Source: Streptomyces drozdowiczii
GTDB taxonomy: Bacteria > Actinomycetota > Actinomycetes > Streptomycetales > Streptomycetaceae
Assembly: GCF_026167665.1 (NCBI RefSeq)
Contig: NZ_CP098740.1
Location: 682,001-746,000, forward strand
Reading direction: 5' to 3'
Length of the DNA stretch: 64,000 bases
The number at the start of each line of letters is the position of its first letter. Position 1 is the stretch's first letter. This document shows positions 49,392 to 60,149 of the stretch, in pieces. The position numbers were made by a program, and so were the translations under genes. A model generated the notes under the pieces. The model searched no databases. It was not told where the DNA came from and worked only from the letters and a program-made list of their open reading frames with translations.

Positions 49392-50789
49392 TCAGCGGTT
49401 GGCGACGGCCTGCTTCACCAGGGTCCGTCCGAAGTCCCACATCAGTCCCCCGCCGCTGTGCGCGTCGTCCATGACGGCGGTGAACGCCTCCACGAAGCGG
49501 TCGACGTCCGCGTCGTCGATGACCAGCGGCGGGATCAGCTTGATCACTTCGAGGTGGTCGCCGGAGACCTGCGTGAGGATGCGGTGCTTCTGGAGCAGCG
49601 GCACGACGACCATCTGCGCGAAGAGCCCCTTGCGGGCCGCCTGGAGCATGGTCCAGCGGCTGCGCAGCTTCAGCGAGGTGGGGCGGCCGAACTCGATGCC
49701 GATCATCAGCCCGCGCCCCCGTACCTCGTGCAGCAGCTCGTAGCGCCCGACGAGCGCGGACAGCCGCTCGCGGAGCAGGTCGCCGGTGCGCCGCGCGTGC
49801 GCGACGGTCTCCTCGTCCTCCATCACCGAGAGCACCGCCAGCCCCGCCGCCATGGCCTGGGCGTTGGAGCCGAAGCTCGCGGAGTGGACGAGGACCCGGT
49901 CCATCGAGGAGTAGACCCGCTTGAAGATCCAGTCCTTGCCGAGCGTCGCCCCGACCGGGACATAGCCGCCGGAGAGCGCCTTGGCGACGCAGACGAGGTC
50001 CGGTTCCACCCCTGCCTCGTGCTGGTACGCGTAGAAGTCGCCGGTCCTGCCGAGGCCGGTCTGCACCTCGTCGGCGATGAGGAGGGCCTTGTGCTTGCGC
50101 AGCAGCTCCTGGGCCTCGCGCAGATAGCCGGGCGGAGCGGCGAGCACCCCCTTGCCCTGGATCGGCTCGACCACCAGGGCGGCGACATCGCCCCGCTTCA
50201 GCTCCCTGCTCAGCGCGGCGAGGTCGCCGAGCGGGATCGCGGTGTCGGGCAGCAGCGGGGCGAAGCCGTCCCGGAAGCCGCCCTCGCCGTTCACCGAGAG
50301 CGAGCCGGTGGTGAGCCCGTGGAAGGCGTGGTCGCAGTACAGGACGCGCGGCCGGCCGGTGGCGTACCGGGCGAACTTGAGGGCCGTCTCGACGGCCTCG
50401 GTGCCGCTGTTGCCGAAGAACACCCGGTCCAGGTGCGGGCTGTGGCTCAGCAGCTTCTCGGCGAGCAGTCCGGGCAGCGGCTGGCAGTCGAACCGGGTCA
50501 GGTCGGCGAGCGAGGCGTCGAGGACGTCGTGCAGCGCCTTGCGTACGACGGGGTGGTGCCGGCCGAGCCCCATGACGCCGAATCCGGCGAGCATGTCGAG
50601 GTAGTCGTTGCCGTCCGCGTCCCAGAAGTGCGCGCCCTCGGCCCGTTCGTAGACCTTGTCGAAGCCGATGGTGTGCAGCATGCGCGGGAGCTGGTGGTTG
50701 AGGTGCCTGGAGTGCAGCTCGTAGCGTTCGGCGCCGCGCTCGGCGAGGAGCCGCGCCAGATCGAAGCCCTTGGGCTCGTCGTCCTTCAT
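49392..50789 (-). CDS. hpnO: Hopanoid-associated class III aminotransferase
   Basis: A 465-residue PLP enzyme of the acetylornithine/ornithine aminotransferase type. The PLP lysine is in [12 protein letters not shown], preceded by the cofactor-binding [30 protein letters not shown] is also typical. In hopanoid producers HpnO converts the side-chain end to the amine of aminobacteriohopanetriol. Its place as last gene of the hopanoid cluster supports this. The ATG overlaps the dxs stop (ATGA) and has AAGGAG upstream. Confidence 0.88.
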   Translation of the reverse strand: MKDDEPKGFDLARLLAERGAERYELHSRHLNHQLPRMLHTIGFDKVYERAEGAHFWDADGNDYLDMLAGFGVMGLGRHHPVVRKALHDVLDASLADLTRFDCQPLPGLLAEKLLSHSPHLDRVFFGNSGTEAVETALKFARYATGRPRVLYCDHAFHGLTTGSLSVNGEGGFRDGFAPLLPDTAIPLGDLAALSRELKRGDVAALVVEPIQGKGVLAAPPGYLREAQELLRKHKALLIADEVQTGLGRTGDFYAYQHEAGVEPDLVCVAKALSGGYVPVGATLGKDWIFKRVYSSMDRVLVHSASFGSNAQAMAAGLAVLSVMEDEETVAHARRTGDLLRERLSALVGRYELLHEVRGRGLMIGIEFGRPTSLKLRSRWTMLQAARKGLFAQMVVVPLLQKHRILTQVSGDHLEVIKLIPPLVIDDADVDRFVEAFTAVMDDAHSGGGLMWDFGRTLVKQAVANR

Positions 50790-52693
50790 GCCCCGCTCTC
50801 CTTGTGCCCGTTGCCGCCGGCCGCCTTCCGGGCGGCCGTGACGGCGCTGATCCGGCCGGCGATCTCGACCGGTGTGAGTCCGATGTCGGCCAGCACCTCG
50901 GACCGCTTGCCGTGCGGGAGGAACTGTTCGGGGATGCCGAAGGTGCGCAGCGGTACGTCGACACCCGCGTCCCGGAGCGCCTGCCCGACCGCCGAACCGA
51001 CGCCTCCGGCCCGGCTGTTGTCCTCCACCACCGCGACGAGCCCGTGCGCGGCGGCGAGCGCCGGAAGCTGCGCGTCGACGGGCTTGACCCAGCGCGGGTC
51101 CACCACGGTGCAGCGGATGCCGGCGCCTTCCAGCAGTTCCGCGGTCCGCAGGCAGACGGGCGCCATCACGCCGACGGCGACCAGGAGCACATCGGCGTCC
51201 TCGTCGCGCCGCAGCACGTCCATGCCGCCGATCCGGCCGACCGCCCCGATCGCCTCCCCCACCGACTCCTTCGGGAAGCGCACCAGGGTCGGCGCGTCGT
51301 CCACGGCGACCGCCTCGCGCAGCTCCTCGCGCAGCCGTTCCGCGTCGCGCGGGGCCGCGATCCGCAGCCCGGGCACGACCTGGAGCACGGACATGTCCCA
51401 CATGCCGTTGTGCGAGGCGCCGTCGGGCCCGGTGACTCCGGCCCGGTCCAGGACGAAGGTGACCCCGCACCGGTGCAGGGCGACGTCCATCAGGAGCTGG
51501 TCGAACGCCCGGTTGAGGAAGGTGGCGTAGACGGCGACGACCGGGTGCAGCCCGCCCGTGGCGAGCCCCGCCGCACTGACCGCCGCGTGCTGCTCCGCGA
51601 TGCCCACGTCCCAGACGCGGTCCGGGAACGCCTCGGCGAACTTCGTCAGCCCGACCGGGTCCAGCATCGCGGCGGTGAGCGCGACGACGTCCGGGCGCTC
51701 CGCCCCGATCACCGCGATCTCGTCCGCGAAGACGGAGGTCCAGGACGGGCCGACGGCGGGCGCGAGCGGGGCGCAGGTCAGGGGGTCCATCGCGCCGACG
51801 GTGTGGAAGCGGTCGGCCTCGTCGCGCAGGGCGGGGGCGTAACCGCGTCCCTTCTCGGTGATGCAGTGGACGAGGACCGGCCCCCGGAAGCCCTTGGCGC
51901 GGTGCAGGGCGGCCTCGACGGCGGCGGTGTCGTGCCCGTCGACCGGGCCGACGTACTTCAGCCCCAGGTCCTCGAACATGCCCTGCGGAGCGACGAAGTC
52001 CTTGAAGCCCTTCTTGGCGCCGTGCAGCGCCCCGTGCAGCGGCTGCCCGATGACGGGGGTGCGTTCCAGGAGGCCCTTGCCCCAGGACAGGAAGCGTTCG
52101 TAGCCGTCGGTGGTGCGCAGGGTGGCGAGGTGGCGGGCGAGGCCGCCGATCGTGGGGGCGTACGAGCGCTCGTTGTCGTTGACGACGACGATCAGCGGGC
52201 GGTCCTTGGCGGCGGCGATGTTGTTCAGCGCCTCCCAGGCCATGCCGCCGGTGAGGGCCCCGTCCCCGATGACGGCGACCACATGGCTGCCGCTCCCCCG
52301 TACCTCGTTGGCCTTGGCGAGGCCGTCGGCCCAGCCGAGGACGGTCGACGCGTGCGAGTTCTCGATGACGTCGTGCTCGGACTCCTCGCGGGACGGGTAG
52401 CCGGAGAGCCCGCCCTTGCCGCGCAGCTTGGAGAAGTCCTGGCGCCCGGTGAGCAGTTTGTGTACGTAGCTCTGGTGGCCGGTGTCCCAGAGGATGCGGT
52501 CGACGGGCGAGTCGAAGACCCGGTGCAGGGCGATGGTCAGCTCCACCACCCCGAGGTTGGGGCCCAGATGGCCCCCGGTCCTGGCCACGGCCTGCACCAG
52601 GAAGGCGCGGATGTCGTCGGCGAGTTCGCCGAGTTGTGACGCGTTCAGTGCCTTCAGATCGTGCGGCCCCCGGATGCTCTGCAGCAGCGTCAT
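50786..52693 (-). CDS. dxs: 1-deoxy-D-xylulose-5-phosphate synthase
   Basis: A 635-residue thiamine-diphosphate enzyme that condenses pyruvate and glyceraldehyde 3-phosphate, the first step of the MEP isoprenoid route. The [15 protein letters not shown] block, the ThDP/magnesium motif [17 protein letters not shown] and the transketolase pyrimidine domain (LPH-type [12 protein letters not shown]) are all present, and the length is normal. Placed in the hopanoid cluster, it probably boosts precursor supply as a second dxs copy. The start follows GAGAGGGGG. Confidence 0.93.
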   Translation of the reverse strand: MTLLQSIRGPHDLKALNASQLGELADDIRAFLVQAVARTGGHLGPNLGVVELTIALHRVFDSPVDRILWDTGHQSYVHKLLTGRQDFSKLRGKGGLSGYPSREESEHDVIENSHASTVLGWADGLAKANEVRGSGSHVVAVIGDGALTGGMAWEALNNIAAAKDRPLIVVVNDNERSYAPTIGGLARHLATLRTTDGYERFLSWGKGLLERTPVIGQPLHGALHGAKKGFKDFVAPQGMFEDLGLKYVGPVDGHDTAAVEAALHRAKGFRGPVLVHCITEKGRGYAPALRDEADRFHTVGAMDPLTCAPLAPAVGPSWTSVFADEIAVIGAERPDVVALTAAMLDPVGLTKFAEAFPDRVWDVGIAEQHAAVSAAGLATGGLHPVVAVYATFLNRAFDQLLMDVALHRCGVTFVLDRAGVTGPDGASHNGMWDMSVLQVVPGLRIAAPRDAERLREELREAVAVDDAPTLVRFPKESVGEAIGAVGRIGGMDVLRRDEDADVLLVAVGVMAPVCLRTAELLEGAGIRCTVVDPRWVKPVDAQLPALAAAHGLVAVVEDNSRAGGVGSAVGQALRDAGVDVPLRTFGIPEQFLPHGKRSEVLADIGLTPVEIAGRISAVTAARKAAGGNGHKESGA

Positions 52694-52736
52694 GCCCGGG
52701 CCCCCTCTCTGTGGTCCTGTTCCTGCGAAAGGTGAC

Positions 52737-52763
52737 GGCCGGGCTCCGCGCGGGAGCCCGGCC
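52737..52763 (-). terminator. Hairpin between hpnH and dxs
   Basis: GGCCGGGCTCC (52737-52747) and GGAGCCCGGCC (52753-52763) form an 11-base perfect stem with loop GCGCG. It lies in the 82-base gap between the two genes and may partly terminate or process the hopanoid transcript. Confidence 0.6.
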
Positions 52764-52775
52764 GGGTGTCGCGGC

Positions 52776-53792
52776 TCAGTTGCCGCTGACGGTCTCGCGC
52801 ATCGCGCGCAGGGACTCCTTCAGGGAGCCCATGGTGGCGAGGACGGCGGTGGGTTCGTAGCCGCAGTGCGCCATGCAGTTGGCGCAGCGCGGGTCCTTGC
52901 CCCGGCCGTACTTGTCCCAGTCGGTCTCCTCGATGAGCTGCCGGTACGTCGGCACATAGCCGTCGCTCATCAAGTAGCAGGGCCGCTGCCAGCCGAACAG
53001 GGAGTAGTTGGGGATGGCCCAGGCCGTGCACGGGAAGTCGGCCTTGCCCTCCAGGAAGTCCAGGAAGAGCGGCGAGTGGTTCAGCCGCCACCGGCTCCGG
53101 TTGCCGCCGGCGAAGGACTTCTTGAACAGCTCGCGGGTCTGCTCCACGCCCAGGAAGTGCTCCTGGTCGGGTGCCTTCTCGTACGCGTAGGCGGGCGAGA
53201 TCATCATCTCGTCCACCTTGAGGTCGTCGTTGAGGTAGTTGAGCACCTCGATGATGGTCTGCGGGGTGTCGGTGTTGAAGAAGGTGGAGTTGGTGGTGAC
53301 CCGGAAGCCGCGCCGCTTGGCCTCCTTGATCGCCGCCACCGCCTCGTCGAACACCCCTTCCTTGGCGACCGATTCGTCGTGCCGCTCCCGCAGCCCGTCG
53401 ATGTGCACGGCGAACGCGAAGTAGGGCGAGGGCGTGAACTTCTCGATCTTCTTGCGCAGCAGCATCGCGTTGGTGCAGAGGAAGACGTACTTCCTCTTCG
53501 CCACCAGCTGGCGCACGATCTCATCGATCTGAGGGTGCATCAGCGGTTCGCCGCCGGCGATGGAGACCATCGGGGCGCCCGATTCGAGCACGGCACCGAC
53601 GGCCTGGGCCACCGGCATGCGCTGCTTGAGGACTCCGGCCGGGTGCTGGATCTTCCCGCAGCCCTCGCAGGCGAGGTTGCAGGCGTACAACGGCTCCAGC
53701 TCGACGATCAGCGGGAACTTCTCCCGCTTGCGGAGCTTCTGTTCAATGAGGTACGTCGCAACCTTGATGGACTGACGAAGCGGCATGGCCAT
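52776..53792 (-). CDS. hpnH: Adenosyl-hopene transferase, radical SAM protein HpnH
   Basis: A 338-residue radical SAM enzyme that adds the adenosyl group to diploptene (hopene), the first side-chain extension step. The cluster motif is CNLACEGC (Cys38, 42, 45) and the SAM motif is [12 protein letters not shown]. Conserved C-terminal cysteines ([15 protein letters not shown]) are typical of HpnH. GGAGG precedes the ATG. It follows hpnG by five bases. Confidence 0.95.
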   Translation of the reverse strand: MAMPLRQSIKVATYLIEQKLRKREKFPLIVELEPLYACNLACEGCGKIQHPAGVLKQRMPVAQAVGAVLESGAPMVSIAGGEPLMHPQIDEIVRQLVAKRKYVFLCTNAMLLRKKIEKFTPSPYFAFAVHIDGLRERHDESVAKEGVFDEAVAAIKEAKRRGFRVTTNSTFFNTDTPQTIIEVLNYLNDDLKVDEMMISPAYAYEKAPDQEHFLGVEQTRELFKKSFAGGNRSRWRLNHSPLFLDFLEGKADFPCTAWAIPNYSLFGWQRPCYLMSDGYVPTYRQLIEETDWDKYGRGKDPRCANCMAHCGYEPTAVLATMGSLKESLRAMRETVSGN

Positions 53793-53797
53793 CTAGC

Positions 53798-54451
53798 TCA
53801 CCTCCTGGGGAGCAGCAAAGATCGGTGCCATTCATAGAAAGCCGGCAGGACGGCACGGAGAACACGGAAAGCCGATATTCCACCGCGGAACGTGCCGATG
53901 CGGACGAGCTCATGCTCCGGAGCGTCCACGACCACCCGTACGGCGGCAACCGGGCGCGGCCCGGACCGCAGGGCGGTGCGCAGGGTGGCGGCGGACTCCA
54001 TGTCCACCGCGATCGCCCCGGTGGCCCGCAGCTCGGCCCGCTCATGTCCCCGGACGACATGGTCGGACCCGGTGAGCGGGCCGGTGTGTACGGTGCGCCC
54101 CGGTACGGCTCTGGCCAGCGCCTCGGCCAGCAGCTCCGCACCGGTGCACGGGACCGGGTCCCCGGCGGCCCGGGTCTCCTCGGCCACCACCAGGTCGCCC
54201 GGGTGCATCCCGGGCGCGAGGCCGGCGCAGAACCCCGAGGCGATGACCGCGGTGTCCGCCGCGGCCCCGCCCTCCCGCCCGAGCGCGCGCGCCACGGCGG
54301 TCTCGGCCGCCCTGGGGCCCATGCCGGTACGGAGCACGGTGACCCGCTCCGGGGCGTCCACCGCCCTCCCCCTGCCGGTGCGCAGGGCGAACTGTTCGAT
54401 GCCGAGCGCGCAGGCGATCAGCAGCGGGGCGGCCGGCCCGGCCTCTGCCAT
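53798..54451 (-). CDS. hpnG: Hopanoid-associated phosphorylase HpnG
   Basis: A 217-residue protein of the nucleoside-phosphorylase fold. It has the segments VLRTGMGPRAAETAV, VIASGFCAGLAPGMHPGDLV and AVDMESAATL, the last being the purine phosphorylase active-site block. HpnG removes adenine from adenosylhopane, giving ribosylhopane phosphate. The ATG shares one base with the shc stop (TGATG), so translation is coupled. Confidence 0.92.
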   Translation of the reverse strand: MAEAGPAAPLLIACALGIEQFALRTGRGRAVDAPERVTVLRTGMGPRAAETAVARALGREGGAAADTAVIASGFCAGLAPGMHPGDLVVAEETRAAGDPVPCTGAELLAEALARAVPGRTVHTGPLTGSDHVVRGHERAELRATGAIAVDMESAATLRTALRSGPRPVAAVRVVVDAPEHELVRIGTFRGGISAFRVLRAVLPAFYEWHRSLLLPRR

Positions 54452-56454
54452 CAGGCCCCCTCACGCGTCGGCGTGCGGCCCGCGAACGGGTCGCCGTGCA
54501 CGTACCGCCCGAGTGCGGTGAGCGGGAAGACCTGGCGGTACAGGTGGTAGTTGATGGAGAAGTCCCAGGGGAATCCGGTGCCGGTGAAGTAGGGCTCGTC
54601 CCAGGAGCCGTCGGCCTGCTGGGTCTCGGTCAGCCAGGCGATGCCCCGGGTCACGGCGACGGTGTCCCGGCGCCCCGCGGCGAGCAGCGCGAGGAGGGCC
54701 CAAGCGGTCTGGGACGCGGTGGAGGCGCCCTGGCCGATCCACTTCTCCTCGGTGTAGGAGCGCAGGTCCTCGCCCCAGCCGCCGTCGTCGTTCTGGACGG
54801 ACTCCAGCCATTCGACGGCGCGCCGGATCGCCGGGTGCGACGGGGGCAGCCCGGCCGCGGTCAGCGCGGGGACCACCGACCCCGTGCCGTAGACGTAGTT
54901 GACGCCCCAGCGCCCGAACCAGCCGCCGCCCGCGTCCTGTTCGGAGAGCAGCCACTCGATGCCGCGCCGGGTGACCGGGTGTTCGGCGCGGCCCTCGATG
55001 GCCAGCATCTCCACCACATGCCCGGTGACGTCGGCGGACGGCGGGTCGATGACCTCGCCGAAGTCGCAGAACGGCAGCCGGTTGGGGAACGGGCTGGTGT
55101 TGTCGGCGTCGAACGCGCCCCAGGCCCCGTTGCGGGACTGCATGCCGACGTTCCAGCGCACCCCGCGCTCGATCGCGGCGTCCACCCGGGCCTGGTCGGG
55201 GTGGCGGACCCGGCGCAGGGCGAGGACCACCTCCGCGGTGTCGTCGATGTCCGGGTAGTTGTCGTTGTGGAACTCGAACGCCCAGCCTCCGGGCTCCAGT
55301 CGGGGTCTGCGCACCGCCCAGTCGCCCGGCCGGACGATCTCCTCGGCGAGCATCCAGTCCGCCGCCCTCACGAGCGCCGGGTGGTCGGGGGCGACCCCGG
55401 CGTCGGCGAGCGCGATGGTGGCCAGGCAGGTGTCCCAGACCGGGGACTGGCACGCCTCGATCATGCGGGTGCCGTCCTCGCGCCACACGGCGAAGCGGTC
55501 GAGCGATTCGAGGCCCGCCCGCATCACCGGGTGTTCGAGGTCGTAGCCGAGGAGGTGCAGGGCGATGACCGAGTAGACGGCGGGCGGCTGGATGCCGCCC
55601 CAGCAGCCGTCGTTCTCCTGGCGTTCGATGATCCAGCGGGCGGCGGCGTTCATCGCGACCCGGCGCAGTCCGCGCGGCGCGAACCGGTGGTAGACGTGCA
55701 GCGCCTTGTCGAGCCGCTGGAACAACCCGTCCCAACTCCGCGCGGGTGCCGGGCGCTTGGGCGGGTTCGGGTTCGCGGGGTCGGTGTGCAGCTCGTCCAG
55801 GGCGAAGGGGGCGGGCCGCACCGGCCGCTTCGCCGACACGATGGTGAGCGGGACGATGGTCTGGCGGGCCCAGCAGCCGAAGTCGTAGATGTTGAGCGGG
55901 ACCCACTTCGGGAAGAACATCAGCTCCGGGGGGAGCTCCGGCAGGTCGTCCCACTTCCACCAGCCGAAGAGGGCCAGCCAGATCCGGGTGAAGACCCGGC
56001 TCGCGGCGATGCCGCCCTGTTCCCGGACCCAGCCCGCGGCCCGGGCCATGTGCGGGTCCTCCGGCCGGTCGCCCGCCAGCCTCAGCGCGACGTACGCCTC
56101 GATCGTGGTGGAGAGGTCCGCGGGGCCGCCGTGGAAGGTCGCCCACGTCCCGTCGCCGAGCTGTTCGCCGCGGATGAATCCCGCGGCCGCCCGGACCGTC
56201 GCGGGGTCCTGGATGCCGAGGAACTGACGGAGCAGAAGGTCCTCGGCGTCCATGGTGACGTTGGTGGCGAGGTCTCCCTTCCACCAGCCCTGCTCGTCCT
56301 GCCTGCCGAGGAGGTGCTCCACCGAGCGCTCTGCGGCCCGCCGCGCGGCGGCAAGTACTGCGTCCGCGGCGATGGTTGATTCGGTTGTCTTCCTACTGGC
56401 CGAGGCTGCGCGGGGGTCAACGGCCCCGGTGCTTCCGTCGGTCGTCGCTGTCAT
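54451..56454 (-). CDS. shc: Squalene-hopene cyclase
   Basis: A 667-residue membrane-associated triterpene cyclase converting squalene to hopene. The catalytic acid motif DIDDTAE is at 402-408. Several QW repeats are seen (for example QDEQGWW near 52, QNDDGGWGEDL, QADGSWDEPY). Length is typical. ATG 56454 follows GGGGAAG; a longer frame upstream lacks family sequence. It is the central enzyme of the cluster. Confidence 0.96.
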   Translation of the reverse strand: MTATTDGSTGAVDPRAASASRKTTESTIAADAVLAAARRAAERSVEHLLGRQDEQGWWKGDLATNVTMDAEDLLLRQFLGIQDPATVRAAAGFIRGEQLGDGTWATFHGGPADLSTTIEAYVALRLAGDRPEDPHMARAAGWVREQGGIAASRVFTRIWLALFGWWKWDDLPELPPELMFFPKWVPLNIYDFGCWARQTIVPLTIVSAKRPVRPAPFALDELHTDPANPNPPKRPAPARSWDGLFQRLDKALHVYHRFAPRGLRRVAMNAAARWIIERQENDGCWGGIQPPAVYSVIALHLLGYDLEHPVMRAGLESLDRFAVWREDGTRMIEACQSPVWDTCLATIALADAGVAPDHPALVRAADWMLAEEIVRPGDWAVRRPRLEPGGWAFEFHNDNYPDIDDTAEVVLALRRVRHPDQARVDAAIERGVRWNVGMQSRNGAWGAFDADNTSPFPNRLPFCDFGEVIDPPSADVTGHVVEMLAIEGRAEHPVTRRGIEWLLSEQDAGGGWFGRWGVNYVYGTGSVVPALTAAGLPPSHPAIRRAVEWLESVQNDDGGWGEDLRSYTEEKWIGQGASTASQTAWALLALLAAGRRDTVAVTRGIAWLTETQQADGSWDEPYFTGTGFPWDFSINYHLYRQVFPLTALGRYVHGDPFAGRTPTREGA

Positions 56455-56560
56455 GGCTTCCCCTTCGTGCAGGTGGTCCTCTGCTGTGCTGGGGTCTCCG
56501 TCGGCCGGCGCCCGTGGGGGCGCCGGCCGGCGACTGCGAGTCATATGGACCAGATGGTGA

Positions 56561-57664
56561 TCATCTCTTTCGTACGACGACGAAGTCCGCGAGCGCGGTG
56601 AGCTGCGCCCGCACGGGTTCCGGCATGTCGACACCGTGCAGCGCCTCTATGGCGACCGCATGCTGACGACGCGCCTCCTGGGCGGTCCACTCGCGACCGC
56701 CCGCCTCCTCGATGAGCGCCGCACGGGCGGCGAACTCCTCCTCGGAGAAGCTGTCGAAGTCGCTGCTCTTGGCGTCGGCGGCGAGCAGCTCGCCCAGGCG
56801 CTCGGAGGCCGGTCCGCCCGCGGCGAGCGCGGCGACGACCGGCAGGGACTTCTTGCGCTGGCGCAGATCGCTCCAGGTCTGCTTGCCGGTGGACTCGGGG
56901 TCGCCCCAGATGCCGAGCAGGTCGTCGACCGCCTGGAAGGCGAGCCCGAGGTGGTGGCCGTACGCCTCAAGGACGTCGGCGGTGCGGTCGTCGGCGCCGC
57001 CGAGCACCGCGCCGATGGAGCAGGCGCAGGCGAGGAGGGCGCCGGTCTTGTTGCCCTCCATCTCCAGGCACTCCTCGACGGTGACCCGCTCGCGGTGCTC
57101 GTAGGAGATGTCCTGGGCCTGCCCGTCGATGAGCTTGCGGGTCGCCGTGGTCAGCCGCTGGGCCGCCCGGCCGGCCTCGGCCGTGCCGAGCTCCAGCAGT
57201 ATGTCGTAGGCCAGGGCGAACAGGCCGTCGCCGACCAGGATGGCCTGGGCGGGGCCGTGCACCTTCCATACGGTGTCGCGGTGGCGCCGCTGCTCGTCGC
57301 CGTCCATCAGGTCGTCGTGCAGCAGCGAGAAGTTGTGCACGAGTTCGACGGCGACGGCGCCGGGGATACCGGCCTCCGCCGCGGCGCCGGCCGCCTCGGC
57401 GGACAGCAGGGCCAGCGCCGGGCGGACGGCCTTGCCGCCGTCGCCGTCGGCGGGCCTGCCCTGGGCGTCGATCCAGCCGAAGTGGTAGGCGGCCACGGTG
57501 TCCATGGGCGGTGCGAGCCGGTCGACGGCGGCCCGGAGCACCGGCGTGGAAAGGGCCCGTCCGCGCTCCAGAAGCGCGGTGACGTCCGTGGTGTCCGCCA
57601 CGGTGTCGGAAGCCGGATTCGCCGGGGTCACTGACTCTCCTCTTGTTCCGGTGGTACTGCTCAT
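56561..57664 (-). CDS. Polyprenyl diphosphate synthase (farnesyl-type) of the hopanoid cluster
   Basis: A 367-residue prenyl transferase. The first aspartate-rich motif is DDLMD (117-121) and the second is DDLLGIWGD (247-255), with GGKAVRP (76-82) for the diphosphate. It makes the allylic diphosphate, probably farnesyl diphosphate, for squalene synthesis. Chain length is inferred from context, not read from sequence. The ATG overlaps the hpnE stop (ATGA). Confidence 0.9.
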   Translation of the reverse strand: MSSTTGTRGESVTPANPASDTVADTTDVTALLERGRALSTPVLRAAVDRLAPPMDTVAAYHFGWIDAQGRPADGDGGKAVRPALALLSAEAAGAAAEAGIPGAVAVELVHNFSLLHDDLMDGDEQRRHRDTVWKVHGPAQAILVGDGLFALAYDILLELGTAEAGRAAQRLTTATRKLIDGQAQDISYEHRERVTVEECLEMEGNKTGALLACACSIGAVLGGADDRTADVLEAYGHHLGLAFQAVDDLLGIWGDPESTGKQTWSDLRQRKKSLPVVAALAAGGPASERLGELLAADAKSSDFDSFSEEEFAARAALIEEAGGREWTAQEARRQHAVAIEALHGVDMPEPVRAQLTALADFVVVRKR

Positions 57665-59046
57665 GCCGCCTCCTGCAGCGGATGTTCTTGGGGGCGGCCG
57701 AGCGCCAGGAGCGCGGCGTCCGCGGCACCCGCGCCACTGCGGACCGCGCCCTCCATCGTGGCGGGCCAGCCGGTGGCGGTCCAGGCACCTGCCAGGAAGA
57801 GTCCGGGGGCGCGGGTGAGCGTCCCGGGGCGCAGCCGGCCGACGCCGGGCGCGGGCGCGAAGGTCGCGGTGCGCTCGCGGGTGACGAAGAAGTCCCGGAT
57901 GCCGGCGCCTCGGGCGGCGGGCAGCAGCCGTTCCAGCTCGGGCAGGTAGCGGGCGCGCAGCTCGGCGACGGGGAGGTCGATCTCCTCGCCGGCCGCGGAC
58001 TGGGAGACCGCGAGGTACTGCCCGGGCCCGGTGAGCCCGGACGCCTCGGTGCGGTCGAAGACCCACTGGACCGGGGAGCCGAGCGCGGCGAAGAAGGGCC
58101 GCTTGAGCACCTTGCGGTCGTAGACGACGTGCACGTTGAGGATCGGGGACGTACCGATCTCCAGGAGCTTGTCCGGTGCGTCGAGCGCGCCCTCGGGCAG
58201 CAGTTCGTGGGTCTCGCGCTGCGGCACGGCCAGCACGACGGTGTCCGCCTCGATCCGTTCGGCGCCGGTGTCCACCAGCCAGTGCCCGTCCTCGGTGCGG
58301 GCGAGGCCGTGGGCCTTGGTACGCAGTTCGGTGCGGACGCCTGCGGAGTCGAGGGCCTTGCGGCTCATCGTGTCGTGGATGTCGCCGAGCGGTACGGCGG
58401 CCCAGCCGATGTCGGCGGCGCCCGGGTCGGAGAGCAGCCCGGTCTTGAAGACCTTCGCGGCGAGCCCGAGCGAGGCGTGGGGCGCGGTGGCGTTGAGGGT
58501 GGCGACGCCGACGAGGTCCCACAGCGCCTCGATGGTGCGCGGCGACTGGCCGTGCCGGGCGAGCCAGCTGCCGAAGTCCTCGGCGTCGAGCGCGGGGTCG
58601 TCCGGGTCCAGCCGGCCGAGGGCGAGCGCGGCGCGGGCGACTCCGGCGCGTTCGGCGAGGGAGAGGTGGGGGTATCCGGCGAGGCCGGCCGCGAGGTGCA
58701 GCGGGACCGGGAGCGCGTTGCGGCGCAGCCGTCCGAGCCGGGGGCCCGCGGGCCGGCCGACGTCCAGAACGGGCACGTCCAAACGGTTTTGCAGCGGGGC
58801 GAGGCGGGTGCCGTCGACGCGGTCGAGGAACCAGCGGTAGGCGGTGCAGCAGCGCAGGTAGACGTGCTGGCCGTTGTCGACCGTCAGCTCGCCCCGGCGG
58901 AAGGAGAAGGCGAGGCCGCCGAGCCGGGGCCGCCCTTCGAGCAGGGTCACGTCAAGCCCGGCATCGGCCAGGCGGAGCGCCGCCGTGACACCGGCGAGCC
59001 CGCCGCCGACCACGACCGCGCGGGAACGCGTCGCGTCGTCGTTCAT
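57661..59046 (-). CDS. hpnE: Hydroxysqualene dehydroxylase HpnE
   Basis: A 461-residue FAD-dependent amine-oxidase-fold enzyme. The dinucleotide motif VVVGGGLAGVTAALRLADAG is at about residues 11-30 and the C-terminal FAD motif is LFLAGAWTATGWPATMEGAV. HpnE reduces hydroxysqualene to squalene in the HpnCDE route. ATG 59046 has GAGGGGG upstream. A 149-base gap with no clear gene separates it from hpnD. Confidence 0.92.
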   Translation of the reverse strand: MNDDATRSRAVVVGGGLAGVTAALRLADAGLDVTLLEGRPRLGGLAFSFRRGELTVDNGQHVYLRCCTAYRWFLDRVDGTRLAPLQNRLDVPVLDVGRPAGPRLGRLRRNALPVPLHLAAGLAGYPHLSLAERAGVARAALALGRLDPDDPALDAEDFGSWLARHGQSPRTIEALWDLVGVATLNATAPHASLGLAAKVFKTGLLSDPGAADIGWAAVPLGDIHDTMSRKALDSAGVRTELRTKAHGLARTEDGHWLVDTGAERIEADTVVLAVPQRETHELLPEGALDAPDKLLEIGTSPILNVHVVYDRKVLKRPFFAALGSPVQWVFDRTEASGLTGPGQYLAVSQSAAGEEIDLPVAELRARYLPELERLLPAARGAGIRDFFVTRERTATFAPAPGVGRLRPGTLTRAPGLFLAGAWTATGWPATMEGAVRSGAGAADAALLALGRPQEHPLQEAA

Positions 59047-59195
59047 GCGTCCCCCTCTCGCCGGCTGCCCGCCCATCGGGCCTGCTCGGATCGGTCCTGC
59101 CCAGACAGGGACGCGGCCGCCGGGCCGGGGGTTGCCCGCCGTCCGCCGCGTTCGTCCTTGATGCACATGGTGCGCGAGATGTACCTGAGGCGCAT

Positions 59196-60149
59196 TCAGA
59201 CACGCCCTCTCGCCGTGCGCCGTGAGATGTGCCGGGCGTCGAGACCGGACAGGCCGCGCACCGCGACGTACGCCTTCTCGTGGCCCGGGAGCGAGACCCG
59301 GCCGCGCAGCACCGCCTCGGGGTCGCGCTCGATGCGGTCGAGGAGCCTGCGGTAGATGCCGGCCATGGCCGCCACGCAGGCGCCGCTGCGCCGGTCGAGC
59401 ATCGGGAGGAGGCGGTAGCCCTCCGCGAACAGCGCGCGGGCGCGCCGGACCTCGAAGTGGACGAGGCCCGCGAAGTCGGAGCCGGGCGGCGGGGTGGCCC
59501 GCTGGAAGCCCGCGGAGCAGCCGAACTTGGCGAGGTCGTCGGCGGGCAGGTAGGTGCGGCCGTTGCCCGCGTCCTCGCGGACGTCGCGCAGGATGTTCGT
59601 CAGCTGGAGGGCGAGGCCGAGCGTGTCGGCGTACTCGGGGGCGCGCTCGGCGCCGGGGGCGCCCGGTTCCGTACCGAAGATGCCGAGGCTCAGGCGCCCG
59701 ATGGCGCCGGCGACGCACCGGCAGTAGACCTTGAGGTCGTCCCAGGTCTCGTAGACGGTGCCGTCGACGTCCATCAGCACGCCGTCGATCAGCTCGTCGA
59801 GCCCTTCGAGCGGCAGCGGGAACCTGCGGGCGGCGTCGGCGAGCGCGACGGCGACCGGGTCGGTGTCGTCCTCCTCGACCTTGCCGGCGCGGACGCGGTC
59901 GAGCAGGGTGCGGGTGCTCTCCAGGCGGACGCGCTTGGTCTCCGGCTCGAGTTCGCCGTCGCCGATGTCGTCCACGCGACGGGAGAAGGCGTACAGCGCC
60001 GACATGGCCTGCCGCTTCTCGGCCGGCAGCAGCCTGATGCCGTACGCGAAGTTACGCGCCTGCTGTCCGGTGACGGCCTCGCAGTAACTGTAAGCGGCCT
60101 GTACCGGCGCCGACATGTACGTCGTCTGTCCCTCCACGGTCCGGCTCAC
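59196..60149 (-). CDS. hpnD: Presqualene diphosphate synthase HpnD
   Basis: A 317-residue squalene/phytoene synthase-fold enzyme. The aspartate motifs are SRRVDDIGDGE and NILRDVREDAGNGRTYLP, with GLALQLTNILRD between. HpnD condenses two farnesyl diphosphates to presqualene diphosphate. GTG 60149 overlaps the hpnC stop (GTGA). Confidence 0.92.
   Translation of the reverse strand: MSRTVEGQTTYMSAPVQAAYSYCEAVTGQQARNFAYGIRLLPAEKRQAMSALYAFSRRVDDIGDGELEPETKRVRLESTRTLLDRVRAGKVEEDDTDPVAVALADAARRFPLPLEGLDELIDGVLMDVDGTVYETWDDLKVYCRCVAGAIGRLSLGIFGTEPGAPGAERAPEYADTLGLALQLTNILRDVREDAGNGRTYLPADDLAKFGCSAGFQRATPPPGSDFAGLVHFEVRRARALFAEGYRLLPMLDRRSGACVAAMAGIYRRLLDRIERDPEAVLRGRVSLPGHEKAYVAVRGLSGLDARHISRRTARGRV

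Noticed and set aside
59047..59195. Gap between hpnE and hpnD considered as a small gene
   Set aside because: Only short shadow frames without a ribosome site or family pattern are present.
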